DNA of 10,861 nucleotides from Verrucomicrobiota bacterium (GCA_019242435.1 JAFAVN010000434.1:1-10861), one strand, 5' to 3'. Counted from the first letter of the stretch, positions 1 through 8,134 are shown. The notes: generated by a model not told the origin, from the letters alone. Numbers and translations: made by a program.

Positions 1-370
1 CGGCCACGCTCATACCGGCTTAGCTGCGCACAAGCATGGTGAACATAGTCACCTGCACTTCCACGAACACGATCCCGGGTGGCAATCGTTTATATTGCAT
101 AGCGATGAACCTCAGGACCCGGAGAAGCTGAAAATTGCGGTAAAAGAGGCCAGTATCGATCAACCGGTTTTGCGCACCAAAGGGTTTGCGTCGATTCAAG
201 GAAAACATCATCGCCTGGTAGTGCAAGCCGTTAGAAGCCGTGTGCAAACTTATTTTGAAGACACTCATTCTCATGATCACGAATCGCAGTTGGTATTCAT
301 TGGTTATCACTGCCGCCGCGATCAAACCACCGAGCTGATGAGAAAGTTAACCGGCACCGAGTGGCGCTGA
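1..370 (+). CDS. cobW: CobW-family metallochaperone GTPase, C-terminal fragment
   Basis: Only the last 122 codons are in the window (frame starting at base 2, stop TGA at 368-370); the GTPase domain lies upstream and is not visible. The visible part opens with a histidine-rich stretch (nine His in about 25 residues, including HSHLHFHEH), followed by a CobW_C-like domain with the run LRTKGFASIQGKHHRLVVQA and a final strand QLVFIGYHC. G3E-family GTPases of this group bind Zn or Co and hand metal to target enzymes; the His-rich loop is a typical metal-binding insert between the GTPase and CobW_C domains. Because cobN follows on the same strand, CobW (cobalt delivery for cobalamin synthesis) is more likely than a zinc-responsive YjiA/ZigA-type paralogue. 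The assignment rests on the C-terminal domain plus context. The gene is separated from cobN by 156 bases, which include a heptamer array. Confidence 0.82.
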   Translation, partial: GHAHTGLAAHKHGEHSHLHFHEHDPGWQSFILHSDEPQDPEKLKIAVKEASIDQPVLRTKGFASIQGKHHRLVVQAVRSRVQTYFEDTHSHDHESQLVFIGYHCRRDQTTELMRKLTGTEWR

Positions 371-371
371 G

Positions 372-420
372 CGGTGGAGGTGATTAGTGAGAGGTGATTG
401 GTAATTCATGATTGGTGGTG
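372..420. repeat. Degenerate 7-bp tandem repeat between cobW and cobN
   Basis: From 379 the sequence falls into six consecutive heptamers: GGTGATT, AGTGAGA, GGTGATT, GGTAATT, CATGATT, GGTGGTG, with a possible poorer unit at 372-378. Rotated, the consensus is ATTGGTG. Its periodicity and core (NTTGGYG) match the reverse complement of the larger heptamer array inside cobN at 2725-2801. It begins immediately after the cobW stop codon. Short tandem heptamers of this general kind (STRR sequences) are known from heterocystous cyanobacteria. No function can be assigned. Confidence 0.7.
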
Positions 421-526
421 CACATGTGAAAATAGGTTTTTGCATAATTGGAAGCTGGGTCTATCAGGGTCATGCTGCGAACCGAGCCACGTGCGGCCGA
501 ATCCCTGGGACAAACGCTAACTGACC
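421..526 (+). other. cobW-cobN intergenic remainder, probable leader of cobN
   Basis: This non-coding stretch lies between the heptamer array and the cobN start. It contains the palindromes CACATGTG (421-428) and CACGTG (around 490). I find no convincing -35/-10 pair and no rho-independent terminator. It also lacks the conserved boxes and the length of a standard cobalamin riboswitch. CobW and CobN may therefore be transcribed together, with the heptamers lying in the transcript. Confidence 0.4.
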
Positions 527-3500
527 ATGCACTGGACCGCTGCAGAACCCGGCCAACTAGATGCAGAACGGGCTCTCACACTCATTGAGCAGACGCCCGG
601 CGAGGTCGTTTTTCTCAGCGCCGCTGACACGGAGCTTTATGCAGTTGCTTCTATCTGGAAAGAGCAGTTTGGTTCGCGCCTACGAGTGGCCAGCGCATTC
701 CCGCTTCGCCAACCGGTAGCTGCGGATCATTATATTGAGCAGGTTATTAAAAAGGCCAGGCTGGTAGTGGCCCGGCTCCTGGGCGGCAAGGCGTATTTCG
801 CGCACTTCCTACAAGGCTTATCCGACCTGAGAGACGAAGATTCTCGGCCACAACTGCTGATTTTATCGGGCAGCGATCTCGATGAATCCGAACTGGCCGC
901 CATCAGTGATTTCTCAGGGCTGGTCCGGGAAAAACTCTTTGCCATGTTCCGGCACGGCGGTAGAGAAAACATTCGACAGGCGGGCACTGCCGTCGAGCTA
1001 CTGCTACAGGAGCGAACTTCCGAGATTCCTGAGGCCAGGCCGATGCCTGAATTTGGTTTTTACAGGATAACACCGGAGTCACGCCGGCAAAGAGCCTGGA
1101 TTTGTTTCTACCGGGCGTGGTTTCAGACCGGCGATTTAGCGGTAATTGACGCGTTGCAGACCGAGTTGGAGAGGAAAGGATTTCAGGTCTTATCATTTTA
1201 TTCTTTCTCGCTTCGTAGCCCGGCAGCCCAAGCCGAGTTGCAACGCTCCGCTGAACTGAGTCCTCCAGATGTCATCCTTCTCGCCCAGAGTTTTTCTATT
1301 TCAGCTGGCGGCTCCGACCGTCTTTCTTTTTTTGAACAACTGGGCTGTCCAGTTTTGCAAGTACCAATCTCATTGGCCGCCAGGGAAAGCTGGTTAACGA
1401 ATCAAGCCGGATTGGCGCCGGCAGAGGTGGCAATGAACGCAGCCTTGCCGGAAGTCGATGGCAGAATTCTGGCAACGGTCATTGGTTTCAAAGAACAAGA
1501 TTTCTTTATTCCAGAGGTTGAATACCGCGCCAAACGTCTGGCACCGGACCTTTGCCAGATTGAACATGTTTCTACTTTAGCTCTCAATTGGGCCCAGTTA
1601 AGGACGGTTCCGAACGGGGCCAAGAAAGTGGCGATCGTTCTCTCCAATTACCCAAACCGGGACGGACGAATTGGCAATGGGGTCGGCTTGGATACTCCCG
1701 CTAGCGTGATCAGATTATTGAAAGCGCTTCGTGACCAGGGATATCTCGTGGATCCGTGTCCGGAGTCCGGAAAAGAATTGATGGATTGGCTGCAAACCGG
1801 TGTCACGAATGATCCGGAGAATTCTTACGGTAAACCTTACTATCAAAGTGTTAACCAAAACGAGTTAGATCAATTTATAAAGTCGCTGCCGATCTCTCGC
1901 CAAAACGAATTGAGCGCCCAGTGGAGCAATCACTCCACTGAACCGATCCCCATTCCTGGCATACAGTTAGGGAATATCTTTATCGGAATTCAACCACCCC
2001 GCGGTTACTCGCTGGATCCACAAGCAATCTATCATAGTCCTGCTCTTCCTCCCCCACCCGCTTATCTTGCTTTCTATCTTTGGATCCGCCGGGCTTTCCA
2101 AGCCGCGGCGGTTGTGCACGTGGGAAAGCACGGAAACCTCGAATGGTTACCCGGCCGGAGTATCGCTCTGGGGAGGGACGATTATCCGCTGCTGTGTCTA
2201 GGTCCTATGCCGCTCATTTACCCGTTCATTGTTAACAATCCGGGAGAAGGCATACAGGCCAAACGCCGTTCTTCGGCAGCGATCATCGATCATCTGACAC
2301 CGCCCTTAACTCGGGCTGGGCTTTACGATGATCTCGAGAGAGTTGAGCGACTCCTGGAAGAACACGCTCACTGCCTGGCGCTTTATCCAAGTCGAGCAGC
2401 GGAATTGGAGAAAGAGATTGCCAGCTTACTCAGCCGCGTTTCGTGGCGAGACGAGCTTCCCGATGCCTCCGTTCGGTCAGTAGCCAATTATCTCTGCGAA
2501 ATTAAAGAGAGCCAGATTCGATCCGGCCTGCATGTTCTCGGTGAAAAACCGGCCGGCGAACAAGAAGTCGATTTCCTATTGAGCCTCCTCCGCCTGCCCT
2601 CCGGAGGACGACCCGGCTTACTTCAGATATTAGCAGGTAATCGCGCACCCGAAACCTTAACGCCGGCAGAACGAGATGTTCTGGAGGCCGACGCGCGGCG
2701 CTGGATAAAGGCAAACGCCGGCAACGCCGAGCGCCAAGCGCCAAACACCAAACGCCAATCGGCGAACACCGAACGCCAGGCGCCGAACGTCGAACGCCAC
2801 GCGCTGGACGAGTTAGCAACCTTTGTTCGTGATCAGCTGATCCCAAGATTGTCGCGATGCGATGATGAAATCAAAAACGTAGTTAACGCACTGAACGGAG
2901 ACTTCGTTCCTCCGGGACCAGCCGGAGCGCCAACCCGCGGCCGAGTTGATGTTTTACCTACTGGGAGAAATTTTTTTGCAATCGACCCACGTTCGGTACC
3001 AACCCAAACATCATGGAACTGTGGAAAGTTATTGGCTGATCGGTTGCTGGAGCGCTTTCGGCAAGACCATGGAGAATACCCGCGCAAGATTGCTTTAGTG
3101 ATCTGGGGAACTTCCAACATGCGAACCGGGGGCGACGATATTGCTCAAGCTCTCTGGCTTTGGGGTTGTGAACCGGTCTGGGAAGAATCATCGGGCCGGA
3201 TCGTCGATTTCCGCATCTTACCGCTCAGTTTGTTGGGCCGGCCTCGAGTCGATCTGGTGTTGCGGGTATCCGGGCTGTTTCGCGACGCATTCGGTGACAC
3301 CATGCGTTTACTGGCCACTGTCCCTAAACGTCTGGCCCAACAGGATGAGTCGCCGGAAATGAATCCGATCCGCGCCTCTTGGTTGCTTGAACGAGAGCTG
3401 CTAACAAATCGCGGAATAGATGCTGCCGAAGCTTCACGCCGGGCCACGCTGCGAGTGTTCAGCTCTGGTTTTGGATCCTACGGAACCGGGCTACTCCCGC

Positions 3501-4162
3501 TCATCGATGCCGGCAATTGGGAATCAGCGGAGGATCTAACCGAGGTTTTCTGCCGATGGGGCAGCTATGCGTTTGATAGTGATGGCTCGGCCGACCAGGA
3601 CATTGCCTTACTAAAGACCCAGCTGGCTGAGATCGAAGTTGTCCATCAAAACCAGGATAATCGGGAGCACGATATTCTGGATTCGGACGACTACTTCCAA
3701 TTTCAAGGCGGACTTATGGCCTCGATTAAACAGCTCAGAGGAACCGCCCCGGTCGTTTACCATGGTGATTCCAGTGATCCCGAACAACCGCGGATCCGTA
3801 CGCTAGACCAAGAACTAAGCCGAGTTATTCGGAGCCGGGTCCTAAATCCGCGATGGCTTGAGGCGATGCGCCGCCACGGTTACAAGGGAGCGTTCGAAAT
3901 AGCCGCGACCGTCGATTACGTATTTGGCTATAGCGCAACCACCGGGCTGGTCCGCGACGCACAATACGAAGAGATCGCTCAAAGGCTCCTGCTGGATGGC
4001 ATTCAGAGAGACTTCTTCCGCGAACACAATCCCGCGGCACTCAAGGAATCAGTCCGCCGTTTGTTGGAAGCTGCCGAACGCGGCTTGTGGGCAAACCCGT
4101 CAGAGGAAGCAATAGCAGGATTGGAAGAAAGTCTGCTCGAAATAGAAGGTCAGCTGGAATGA
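527..4162 (+). CDS. cobN: Cobaltochelatase large subunit CobN
   Basis: This 1211-residue protein is the catalytic subunit that inserts Co2+ into a corrin ring (hydrogenobyrinate a,c-diamide in the aerobic pathway), using ATP hydrolysis by its AAA+ partner. Its length is within the usual range for CobN/ChlH/BchH. Family signatures visible are HVGKHGNLEWLPG at 531-543 (conserved His/Glu region), GDFVPPGPAGAP from 791, VLPTGRNFF at 809-817, WGTSNMRTGGDD from 860, and the C-terminal block from W1110 through GAFEIAATVDYVFGYSATTG. The start at 527 is fixed by an in-frame TAA at 518-520, although no good Shine-Dalgarno is seen. Residues 733-760 form four 7-residue repeats (type NTERQAP) produced by a 7-bp DNA repeat, in a linker just before the VPPGP block. 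MgChl subunit H is the main alternative, but adjacent cobW and absence of other chlorophyll genes favour CobN. The stop overlaps the next start (ATGA). Confidence 0.93.
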   Translation: MHWTAAEPGQLDAERALTLIEQTPGEVVFLSAADTELYAVASIWKEQFGSRLRVASAFPLRQPVAADHYIEQVIKKARLVVARLLGGKAYFAHFLQGLSDLRDEDSRPQLLILSGSDLDESELAAISDFSGLVREKLFAMFRHGGRENIRQAGTAVELLLQERTSEIPEARPMPEFGFYRITPESRRQRAWICFYRAWFQTGDLAVIDALQTELERKGFQVLSFYSFSLRSPAAQAELQRSAELSPPDVILLAQSFSISAGGSDRLSFFEQLGCPVLQVPISLAARESWLTNQAGLAPAEVAMNAALPEVDGRILATVIGFKEQDFFIPEVEYRAKRLAPDLCQIEHVSTLALNWAQLRTVPNGAKKVAIVLSNYPNRDGRIGNGVGLDTPASVIRLLKALRDQGYLVDPCPESGKELMDWLQTGVTNDPENSYGKPYYQSVNQNELDQFIKSLPISRQNELSAQWSNHSTEPIPIPGIQLGNIFIGIQPPRGYSLDPQAIYHSPALPPPPAYLAFYLWIRRAFQAAAVVHVGKHGNLEWLPGRSIALGRDDYPLLCLGPMPLIYPFIVNNPGEGIQAKRRSSAAIIDHLTPPLTRAGLYDDLERVERLLEEHAHCLALYPSRAAELEKEIASLLSRVSWRDELPDASVRSVANYLCEIKESQIRSGLHVLGEKPAGEQEVDFLLSLLRLPSGGRPGLLQILAGNRAPETLTPAERDVLEADARRWIKANAGNAERQAPNTKRQSANTERQAPNVERHALDELATFVRDQLIPRLSRCDDEIKNVVNALNGDFVPPGPAGAPTRGRVDVLPTGRNFFAIDPRSVPTQTSWNCGKLLADRLLERFRQDHGEYPRKIALVIWGTSNMRTGGDDIAQALWLWGCEPVWEESSGRIVDFRILPLSLLGRPRVDLVLRVSGLFRDAFGDTMRLLATVPKRLAQQDESPEMNPIRASWLLERELLTNRGIDAAEASRRATLRVFSSGFGSYGTGLLPLIDAGNWESAEDLTEVFCRWGSYAFDSDGSADQDIALLKTQLAEIEVVHQNQDNREHDILDSDDYFQFQGGLMASIKQLRGTAPVVYHGDSSDPEQPRIRTLDQELSRVIRSRVLNPRWLEAMRRHGYKGAFEIAATVDYVFGYSATTGLVRDAQYEEIAQRLLLDGIQRDFFREHNPAALKESVRRLLEAAERGLWANPSEEAIAGLEESLLEIEGQLE
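2725..2801. repeat. Degenerate 7-bp tandem repeat inside cobN
   Basis: Eleven consecutive heptamers can be read without a slip: CGCCGAG, CGCCAAG, CGCCAAA, CACCAAA, CGCCAAT, CGGCGAA, CACCGAA, CGCCAGG, CGCCGAA, CGTCGAA, CGCCACG. A weaker copy may precede at 2718. Three units make 21 bp, hence the 7-residue protein periodicity in CobN residues 733-760 (NAERQAP, NTKRQSA, NTERQAP, NVERHAL). A perfect array of this unit is free of stop codons in all six frames, which explains how it can sit in a coding region. The reverse complement core (TTTGGCG) resembles the ATTGGTG units upstream of cobN. Confidence 0.88.
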
Positions 4163-5871
4163 AGCAATTTCCCTTTACCGCGATAGTAGGAATGGAGGAC
4201 GCCAAACGTTCGTTAATTTACCATGCCATTGACCCGAAGATTGGCGGGACCCTACTGCTTGGACATCGCGGCTGTGCCAAGAGCACCTTAGCACGTGCAT
4301 TCGCTGAGGTACTACAAGCCGTGGCCGACCGGCCGGTCCCGTTCGTTGAGTTGCCGCTAGGTGCGACTGAAGATCGTTTGCTCGGTTCGGTGAGCGCGGA
4401 AGCGTTAGTCGAACAGAACCGTTGGGACACCCGCATCGGCTTAATTGAAGAAGCGAACGGCGGGGTTCTGTATGTAGACGAGTTGAATCTGCTGCCGGAC
4501 CATCTCGCGGATCAGCTCTTGGACTCGGCGGCGTCCGGTAAGCATCATCTTGAACGCGATGGCATCACCCGCCGAATCGAAAGCCGATACATTCTGATCG
4601 GCACGATGAATCCTGATGAAGGCGATTTACGTCCGCAAATTTTAGATCGGTTCGCTCACGGAATAGTGATTAAAGACGAGTTCACTCCGGAAGAACGAGT
4701 GGAAGTCGTACGCCGGCGTATTCAGTTCGACGACAGTCCTGATGAGTTCTTGCAACTGCAGGCTGCTTCCTTAGCTGATTTAGCCAAGCGTCTGACTAGC
4801 GCACGGACAATGGTCAGACGGGTTGCGGTTTCTGAGGAACAGCGGCACGAGATAGCCAATCAGGCGAAAAGGCTGCAACTCGAAGGTCTTCGCGCCGAAC
4901 TCGCAGTGTTGCGAACGGCGCGTTGTGCGGCGGCATGGGAAGATCGATCGACCATTGAAGAGCGAGACTTAAATGAGGCCTGGCGAATGTGCCTCGGCCA
5001 TCGACGAACGGAAAACCGTGGCCCGACCCCGGTCTCTGCCCCGCCTGCTTCCGGTAACAAATTCACTCCGCCGGCGGCCCAGCGCACCTCCGTCGCGCCG
5101 ATTAATTCTCTGTCGGAGCCAAAATCGCTGCCGGAGCCAAAACTCTTGCCCCACCAACTGCTTCGCGACTGGAGTAGCCAGGACTCTACCCGGACGCAAA
5201 TTCATGAGCCCAAGGTGAGCGCAGGAACTGGGGATGGAGTTCGGCGAGGAACTATCAATTGGATCGCAACTCTCTTAAATTCGGTACTCGCAAGTACGGT
5301 CTTGGACCGGTCTCCCGTCCTCGCGCCCCACGGAGACCGGAAAATCCGCCTGATCTATCATTCGATTCGCCGGCGACAAAGGGTGTGGTGTTTTCTGGAT
5401 GCCAGCCGCTCCACCGGAATGAGCCGCTGTCTCAGCAGGGCGCGCGATTCACTACTCGATCTGGCCACTCACTTCCGCTCTCGTCGCTGGGATCTGCTTT
5501 TGCTACAAGATAACCAGATCAAATGGATAACTAAGAAAGGTAGTTACTACTCCTTTAAGAAGGCCCTTGACCAAGTAAACACTGCGTGTGGGAAAAGTTA
5601 TATCTTCGAATCCCTTCATTATCTGCATCGAGTGATTTTGAAGGAGGGCTGCACGGCCCGGGATCGTTTAATCATTGTTTCTGACGGTCTGGCAAGCCTT
5701 GAATTTGGTCGAGTTCATAGAGACACTCCATCTCGTCTTCGCAATTATCTCCGGCGGATAACCCGGACCGGCGTCTCAGCGGCCTGGTTATATCCGTCTC
5801 ACGAGCGAGCTTTACTTAGATGGCTCCAGAAGGTCTTAGACGGCTCGCCGGTCACCGGTATCAAGCTCTGA
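4159..5871 (+). CDS. Fused ChlI/ChlD-type AAA+ and VWA ATPase subunit of cobaltochelatase
   Basis: This 570-residue protein would be the ATP-driven partner of CobN. The AAA+ domain (about 1-285) has Walker A GHRGCAKST at 35-43, the ChlI-like GATEDRLLGS at 68-77, Walker B VLYVDE at 103-108, a sensor-like IGTMNP at 147-152 and RPQILDRF at 158-165. A Pro/Ser-rich linker (about 300-395) follows, then a von Willebrand A domain with a MIDAS motif DASRS at 414-418 and a later metal-ligand Asp in VSDG (D509). I chose the ATG at 4159 because it overlaps the cobN stop as ATGA and immediately precedes the conserved FPFTAIVGMEDAK start; the in-frame ATG at 4087 lies inside cobN. The arrangement resembles the fused ChlI-D proteins found beside cobN in organisms lacking CobS/CobT. 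Mg-chelatase subunit D is the alternative; context argues for cobalt. Confidence 0.88.
   Translation: MKQFPFTAIVGMEDAKRSLIYHAIDPKIGGTLLLGHRGCAKSTLARAFAEVLQAVADRPVPFVELPLGATEDRLLGSVSAEALVEQNRWDTRIGLIEEANGGVLYVDELNLLPDHLADQLLDSAASGKHHLERDGITRRIESRYILIGTMNPDEGDLRPQILDRFAHGIVIKDEFTPEERVEVVRRRIQFDDSPDEFLQLQAASLADLAKRLTSARTMVRRVAVSEEQRHEIANQAKRLQLEGLRAELAVLRTARCAAAWEDRSTIEERDLNEAWRMCLGHRRTENRGPTPVSAPPASGNKFTPPAAQRTSVAPINSLSEPKSLPEPKLLPHQLLRDWSSQDSTRTQIHEPKVSAGTGDGVRRGTINWIATLLNSVLASTVLDRSPVLAPHGDRKIRLIYHSIRRRQRVWCFLDASRSTGMSRCLSRARDSLLDLATHFRSRRWDLLLLQDNQIKWITKKGSYYSFKKALDQVNTACGKSYIFESLHYLHRVILKEGCTARDRLIIVSDGLASLEFGRVHRDTPSRLRNYLRRITRTGVSAAWLYPSHERALLRWLQKVLDGSPVTGIKL
5114..5142 (+). repeat. 18-bp-period direct repeat in the linker of the chelatase ATPase
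   Basis: CGGAGCCAAAA occurs at 5114-5124 and again at 5132-5142, exactly 18 bases apart. The duplication encodes SEPKSL then PEPKLL in the Pro-rich linker between the AAA+ and VWA domains. It is in frame and looks like a small duplication in a low-constraint linker. Confidence 0.75.
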
Positions 5872-5896
5872 AACTCGACTCCAAAGTAGATTGCCT

Positions 5897-5909
5897 GGTT
5901 TCAGAAACC
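5897..5909. other. Small palindrome between convergent operons
   Basis: GGTTTCAGAAACC is a perfect inverted repeat in the 55-base gap between two convergent genes. As RNA it gives a 5-bp stem with a 3-base loop on either strand. It has no T run, so a role as a bidirectional terminator is only possible, not shown. Confidence 0.25.
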
Positions 5910-5926
5910 TACCCAGCTTCAGAATG

Positions 5927-6919
5927 TCAGGTCCCGCAGTCCACCCTTCTCCCAGACTCGAACGATTCCACTGCGGCCCAGCCTAATTGCAGTGCGCGGC
6001 GACCGGCCCGGGCGTGCACCGGCGGCTCTTTGCCGCGGTTGAATGCATCCAATACTGCGTCCAGATGAACATCGAACGTCCGATGAAATTCTCGGTCGAA
6101 ATCATTGAAATAACCGCCTTCCCAGACTTCGGCAGTCTCGCTGCCGCTCTTTTGAAAAGAAAAGCGGCGCACGGTGTCGTCTATCACTATCCGACCTTCT
6201 GTTCCATTGATCTCCAGCCGGTGGGTATCCGGGTAGGCGTAGGAGGAATCATAGGTGCCAATCAGGCTGCCCACGGCACCGTTTGTAAATCGTAACGCGA
6301 GCGCCACGGTCCGATAACCGCCTCCGGTCAGATTCGTCATCTCCGTCATTACTGATTCGATGGGGCCGCACAAGTCTTCCAGTTGATCAAAGCCGTGGCA
6401 CTGGGTTTCGATGAGATTGGCGTGCGGATGCGGACTGACGTTGGCTTCCCCGCCAAACCGCCAGATCGCATGAGTAATCTTGCCGAGCCGGCCTTCCTGG
6501 ATGGCTTGCCGGGCCAGACGAATTGGTTTTGCGTAGCGATGATTGAAGTTAATGGCAAAAAAAAGATTCCGTTTTTCGGCCTCGGCCAGTAGTTGGTCTG
6601 CCTCCGCCAGATCAAACACCAAAGGTTTTTCCACGAGCAACGGGTATCCCGACTCGATCACTTGCTTGGTTGCGTCAAAATGTTCGAGATTGGGTAAGGA
6701 GAGGCTAACCAAGTCCGGTCTTTCCGTATCCAACATTTTCGCCAAGTTGACATAAGCGCGCAAACCGAATTCGGAAGCACGCGCCTGTGTCTTCTCCGGG
6801 CTGCGCCCGGCAACTGCCGACAGAGTGACGTCCGGCCTCTGCGAGAAGACACGGGCATGTTGCCAACCCCAAACACCAGCTCCGACCAGGCAGACTTTTA
6901 TCTTTGAAATCTTGGCCAC
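5927..6919 (-). CDS. Gfo/Idh/MocA-family NAD(P)-dependent oxidoreductase
   Basis: This 330-residue cytoplasmic protein has the two-domain plan of the family. The N-terminal Rossmann fold carries the dinucleotide-binding motif GAGVWG at 13-18, the hallmark EKP is at 97-99, and the C-terminal alpha/beta domain has ETQCHGFDQL at 171-180, where H175 matches the usual catalytic histidine position. Members oxidise or reduce sugars, inositols and related compounds; the substrate cannot be deduced here. The start is GTG at 6919-6917, which shares one base with the TAG stop of the dehydrogenase gene upstream (TAGTG), indicating one transcript and probable translational coupling. Length is typical of the family and I see no lesion. 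It converges with the cobaltochelatase operon, whose last stop is 55 bases away; the gap holds only a weak palindrome. Confidence 0.9.
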   Translation of the reverse strand: MAKISKIKVCLVGAGVWGWQHARVFSQRPDVTLSAVAGRSPEKTQARASEFGLRAYVNLAKMLDTERPDLVSLSLPNLEHFDATKQVIESGYPLLVEKPLVFDLAEADQLLAEAEKRNLFFAINFNHRYAKPIRLARQAIQEGRLGKITHAIWRFGGEANVSPHPHANLIETQCHGFDQLEDLCGPIESVMTEMTNLTGGGYRTVALALRFTNGAVGSLIGTYDSSYAYPDTHRLEINGTEGRIVIDDTVRRFSFQKSGSETAEVWEGGYFNDFDREFHRTFDVHLDAVLDAFNRGKEPPVHARAGRRALQLGWAAVESFESGRRVDCGT

Positions 6920-7953
6920 TATTGTTCGATGATTACCTTTCCCGTTTCGCAGCCAAAGAAGAACATCTCAAATGCCTGCTGGATCTGATCGACCGTCACG
7001 CGGTGAGTAATAATCTGGTTGAGGTAAGCACGATGCTGCCTTAGGCGTTCCAGATTAGTAGGCAGCTCATTATAACGGAAATACTCGCTGCCTACGATAC
7101 TTCGCTCCGGGGTAATGATATCGGGCGAGATTTTGACAGCGATCCCTTCTCCGTGACCGACGCAGATCAGCGATCCACGCTGAGCTATCAAATCGAACGC
7201 TTCCTGACGAGCCGCTTGTTTGCCGCTGGTGTCAACCGCCATATCAACTCGTTCCAGCCGATGTGATCGCAACCCGGCACCCAATGAGATCTGGGCAACG
7301 TTAATTGGTAAACCGCCGAGACGCTCCGCCAAGCTGAGTCTATATTGGACTACGTCGGTAATGGCAACTCGTAGGTCATTACCAAGAGTGATCTTTGCCA
7401 TCGCCAGTACCCCCAGACCAATCGGACCAGCGCCCAGCACCAGCAAAGACTCAATGTCGGGTCGCAACATCTGACAACGCCCGATCGCGTGCCCTCCTGT
7501 TCCCATGACATCCAACAATAAGGTTGCCTCAGCGGCGGAAAACTCGTTTGGCGCAGGAAAGAAAATATTTTCGTGGATCAATTCGTATTGCCCGTACCCG
7601 CCGTCGCGATTAAATCCCATGTCCCCTCGTTTTTGCAGACACTGGTTGGTAAAACCTTGCCGGCAAGATCGGCAGCGGCCGCAATAATCCATCAGAAATA
7701 CAGCTCCAGATGTACCCACTGGAGTATGCGTTCCAGGTCCGGCAGCCACGACTGTCCCGGCTGCTTCATGGCCGGGCGTAACCGCTGTGCCGTCGAAGAA
7801 CTGGGGTCGCTCGGAACCGCACAAGGCGTTGGCCTGAACGCGAAGCAAAAGCTGGCCGTCGCCTGGCGTTGGCACTGCTTTTTCGATAAATTTGATTTGC
7901 TTGTTCCCAACAAAGGCGGGAACCCGACAGCTGGGCGGTATTGTATCGCTCAT
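6919..7953 (-). CDS. Zinc-dependent medium-chain alcohol/polyol dehydrogenase
   Basis: With the ATG at 7953 the protein is 344 residues, a normal length for zinc-containing MDR dehydrogenases. Catalytic zinc ligands fit C45 (in ALCGSE), H62-E63 (in PGHEAAG) and D148. The structural zinc lobe is complete: C91, C94, C97 and C105. The nucleotide-binding motif GAGPIG is at 174-179. The family oxidises alcohols, polyols or threonine with NAD(P); the exact substrate is not evident. The reading frame is open further upstream, with an ATG at 7977 and a GTG at 8046, but the extra residues do not resemble the family's N terminus, so 7953 is preferred; none of the starts has a strong Shine-Dalgarno. The gene is followed directly by the Gfo/Idh/MocA oxidoreductase with a one-base overlap, suggesting the two redox enzymes serve the same pathway. 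Confidence 0.88.
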   Translation of the reverse strand: MSDTIPPSCRVPAFVGNKQIKFIEKAVPTPGDGQLLLRVQANALCGSERPQFFDGTAVTPGHEAAGTVVAAGPGTHTPVGTSGAVFLMDYCGRCRSCRQGFTNQCLQKRGDMGFNRDGGYGQYELIHENIFFPAPNEFSAAEATLLLDVMGTGGHAIGRCQMLRPDIESLLVLGAGPIGLGVLAMAKITLGNDLRVAITDVVQYRLSLAERLGGLPINVAQISLGAGLRSHRLERVDMAVDTSGKQAARQEAFDLIAQRGSLICVGHGEGIAVKISPDIITPERSIVGSEYFRYNELPTNLERLRQHRAYLNQIITHRVTVDQIQQAFEMFFFGCETGKVIIEQ

Positions 7954-8134
7954 CGTTCTGGACGCGTCATCGATCATGTTCGGAAAGAAAGCTAATTTCC
8001 ATGAGGGTTTAGTCTCTAATCTTAAGTTTTTTTTGCCGCCAACCACAGGCGCCCCTTCCGGACCACCTACCTACCACGGAGCATTGCCCTTTGGTGCAAT
8101 TTCAAACGGTACCTATATTTGACATAATCAATCA
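7954..8134. other. Intergenic region upstream of the dehydrogenase operon
   Basis: This region should carry the promoter of the minus-strand dehydrogenase/oxidoreductase pair. I see an 8-base T run on the + strand near 8027-8034 and a TTGACA hexamer at 8119-8124 on the + strand, but no correctly spaced -10 partner for it. I find no recognisable operator or riboswitch. If the 85-codon ORF at 8135 is not real, the non-coding stretch extends to 8549 and holds little beyond the two hairpins noted separately. Confidence 0.4.

Noticed and set aside
371..526. Possible cobalamin riboswitch before cobN
   Set aside because: The gap is only 156 bases, a third of it heptamer repeat. The conserved GCCACTG-type box and the full B12-box are not found, and only scattered similarity such as GAGCCACGTGC is seen.
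2502..2846. 114-codon minus-strand ORF within cobN
   Set aside because: It is antisense to a well-supported gene and overlaps the stop-free heptamer array, which makes long open frames by itself; the protein is Arg-rich and unlike any family.
4087..4158. Longer N terminus for the chelatase ATPase from ATG 4087
   Set aside because: The extra 24 residues lie inside the cobN C terminus, are Arg/Ser-rich and precede the conserved family start; the ATGA overlap at 4159 is the natural start.
5897..5909. Rho-independent bidirectional terminator
   Set aside because: The stem is only 5 bp with a 3-base loop and has no adjacent T or A run; kept only as a palindrome.
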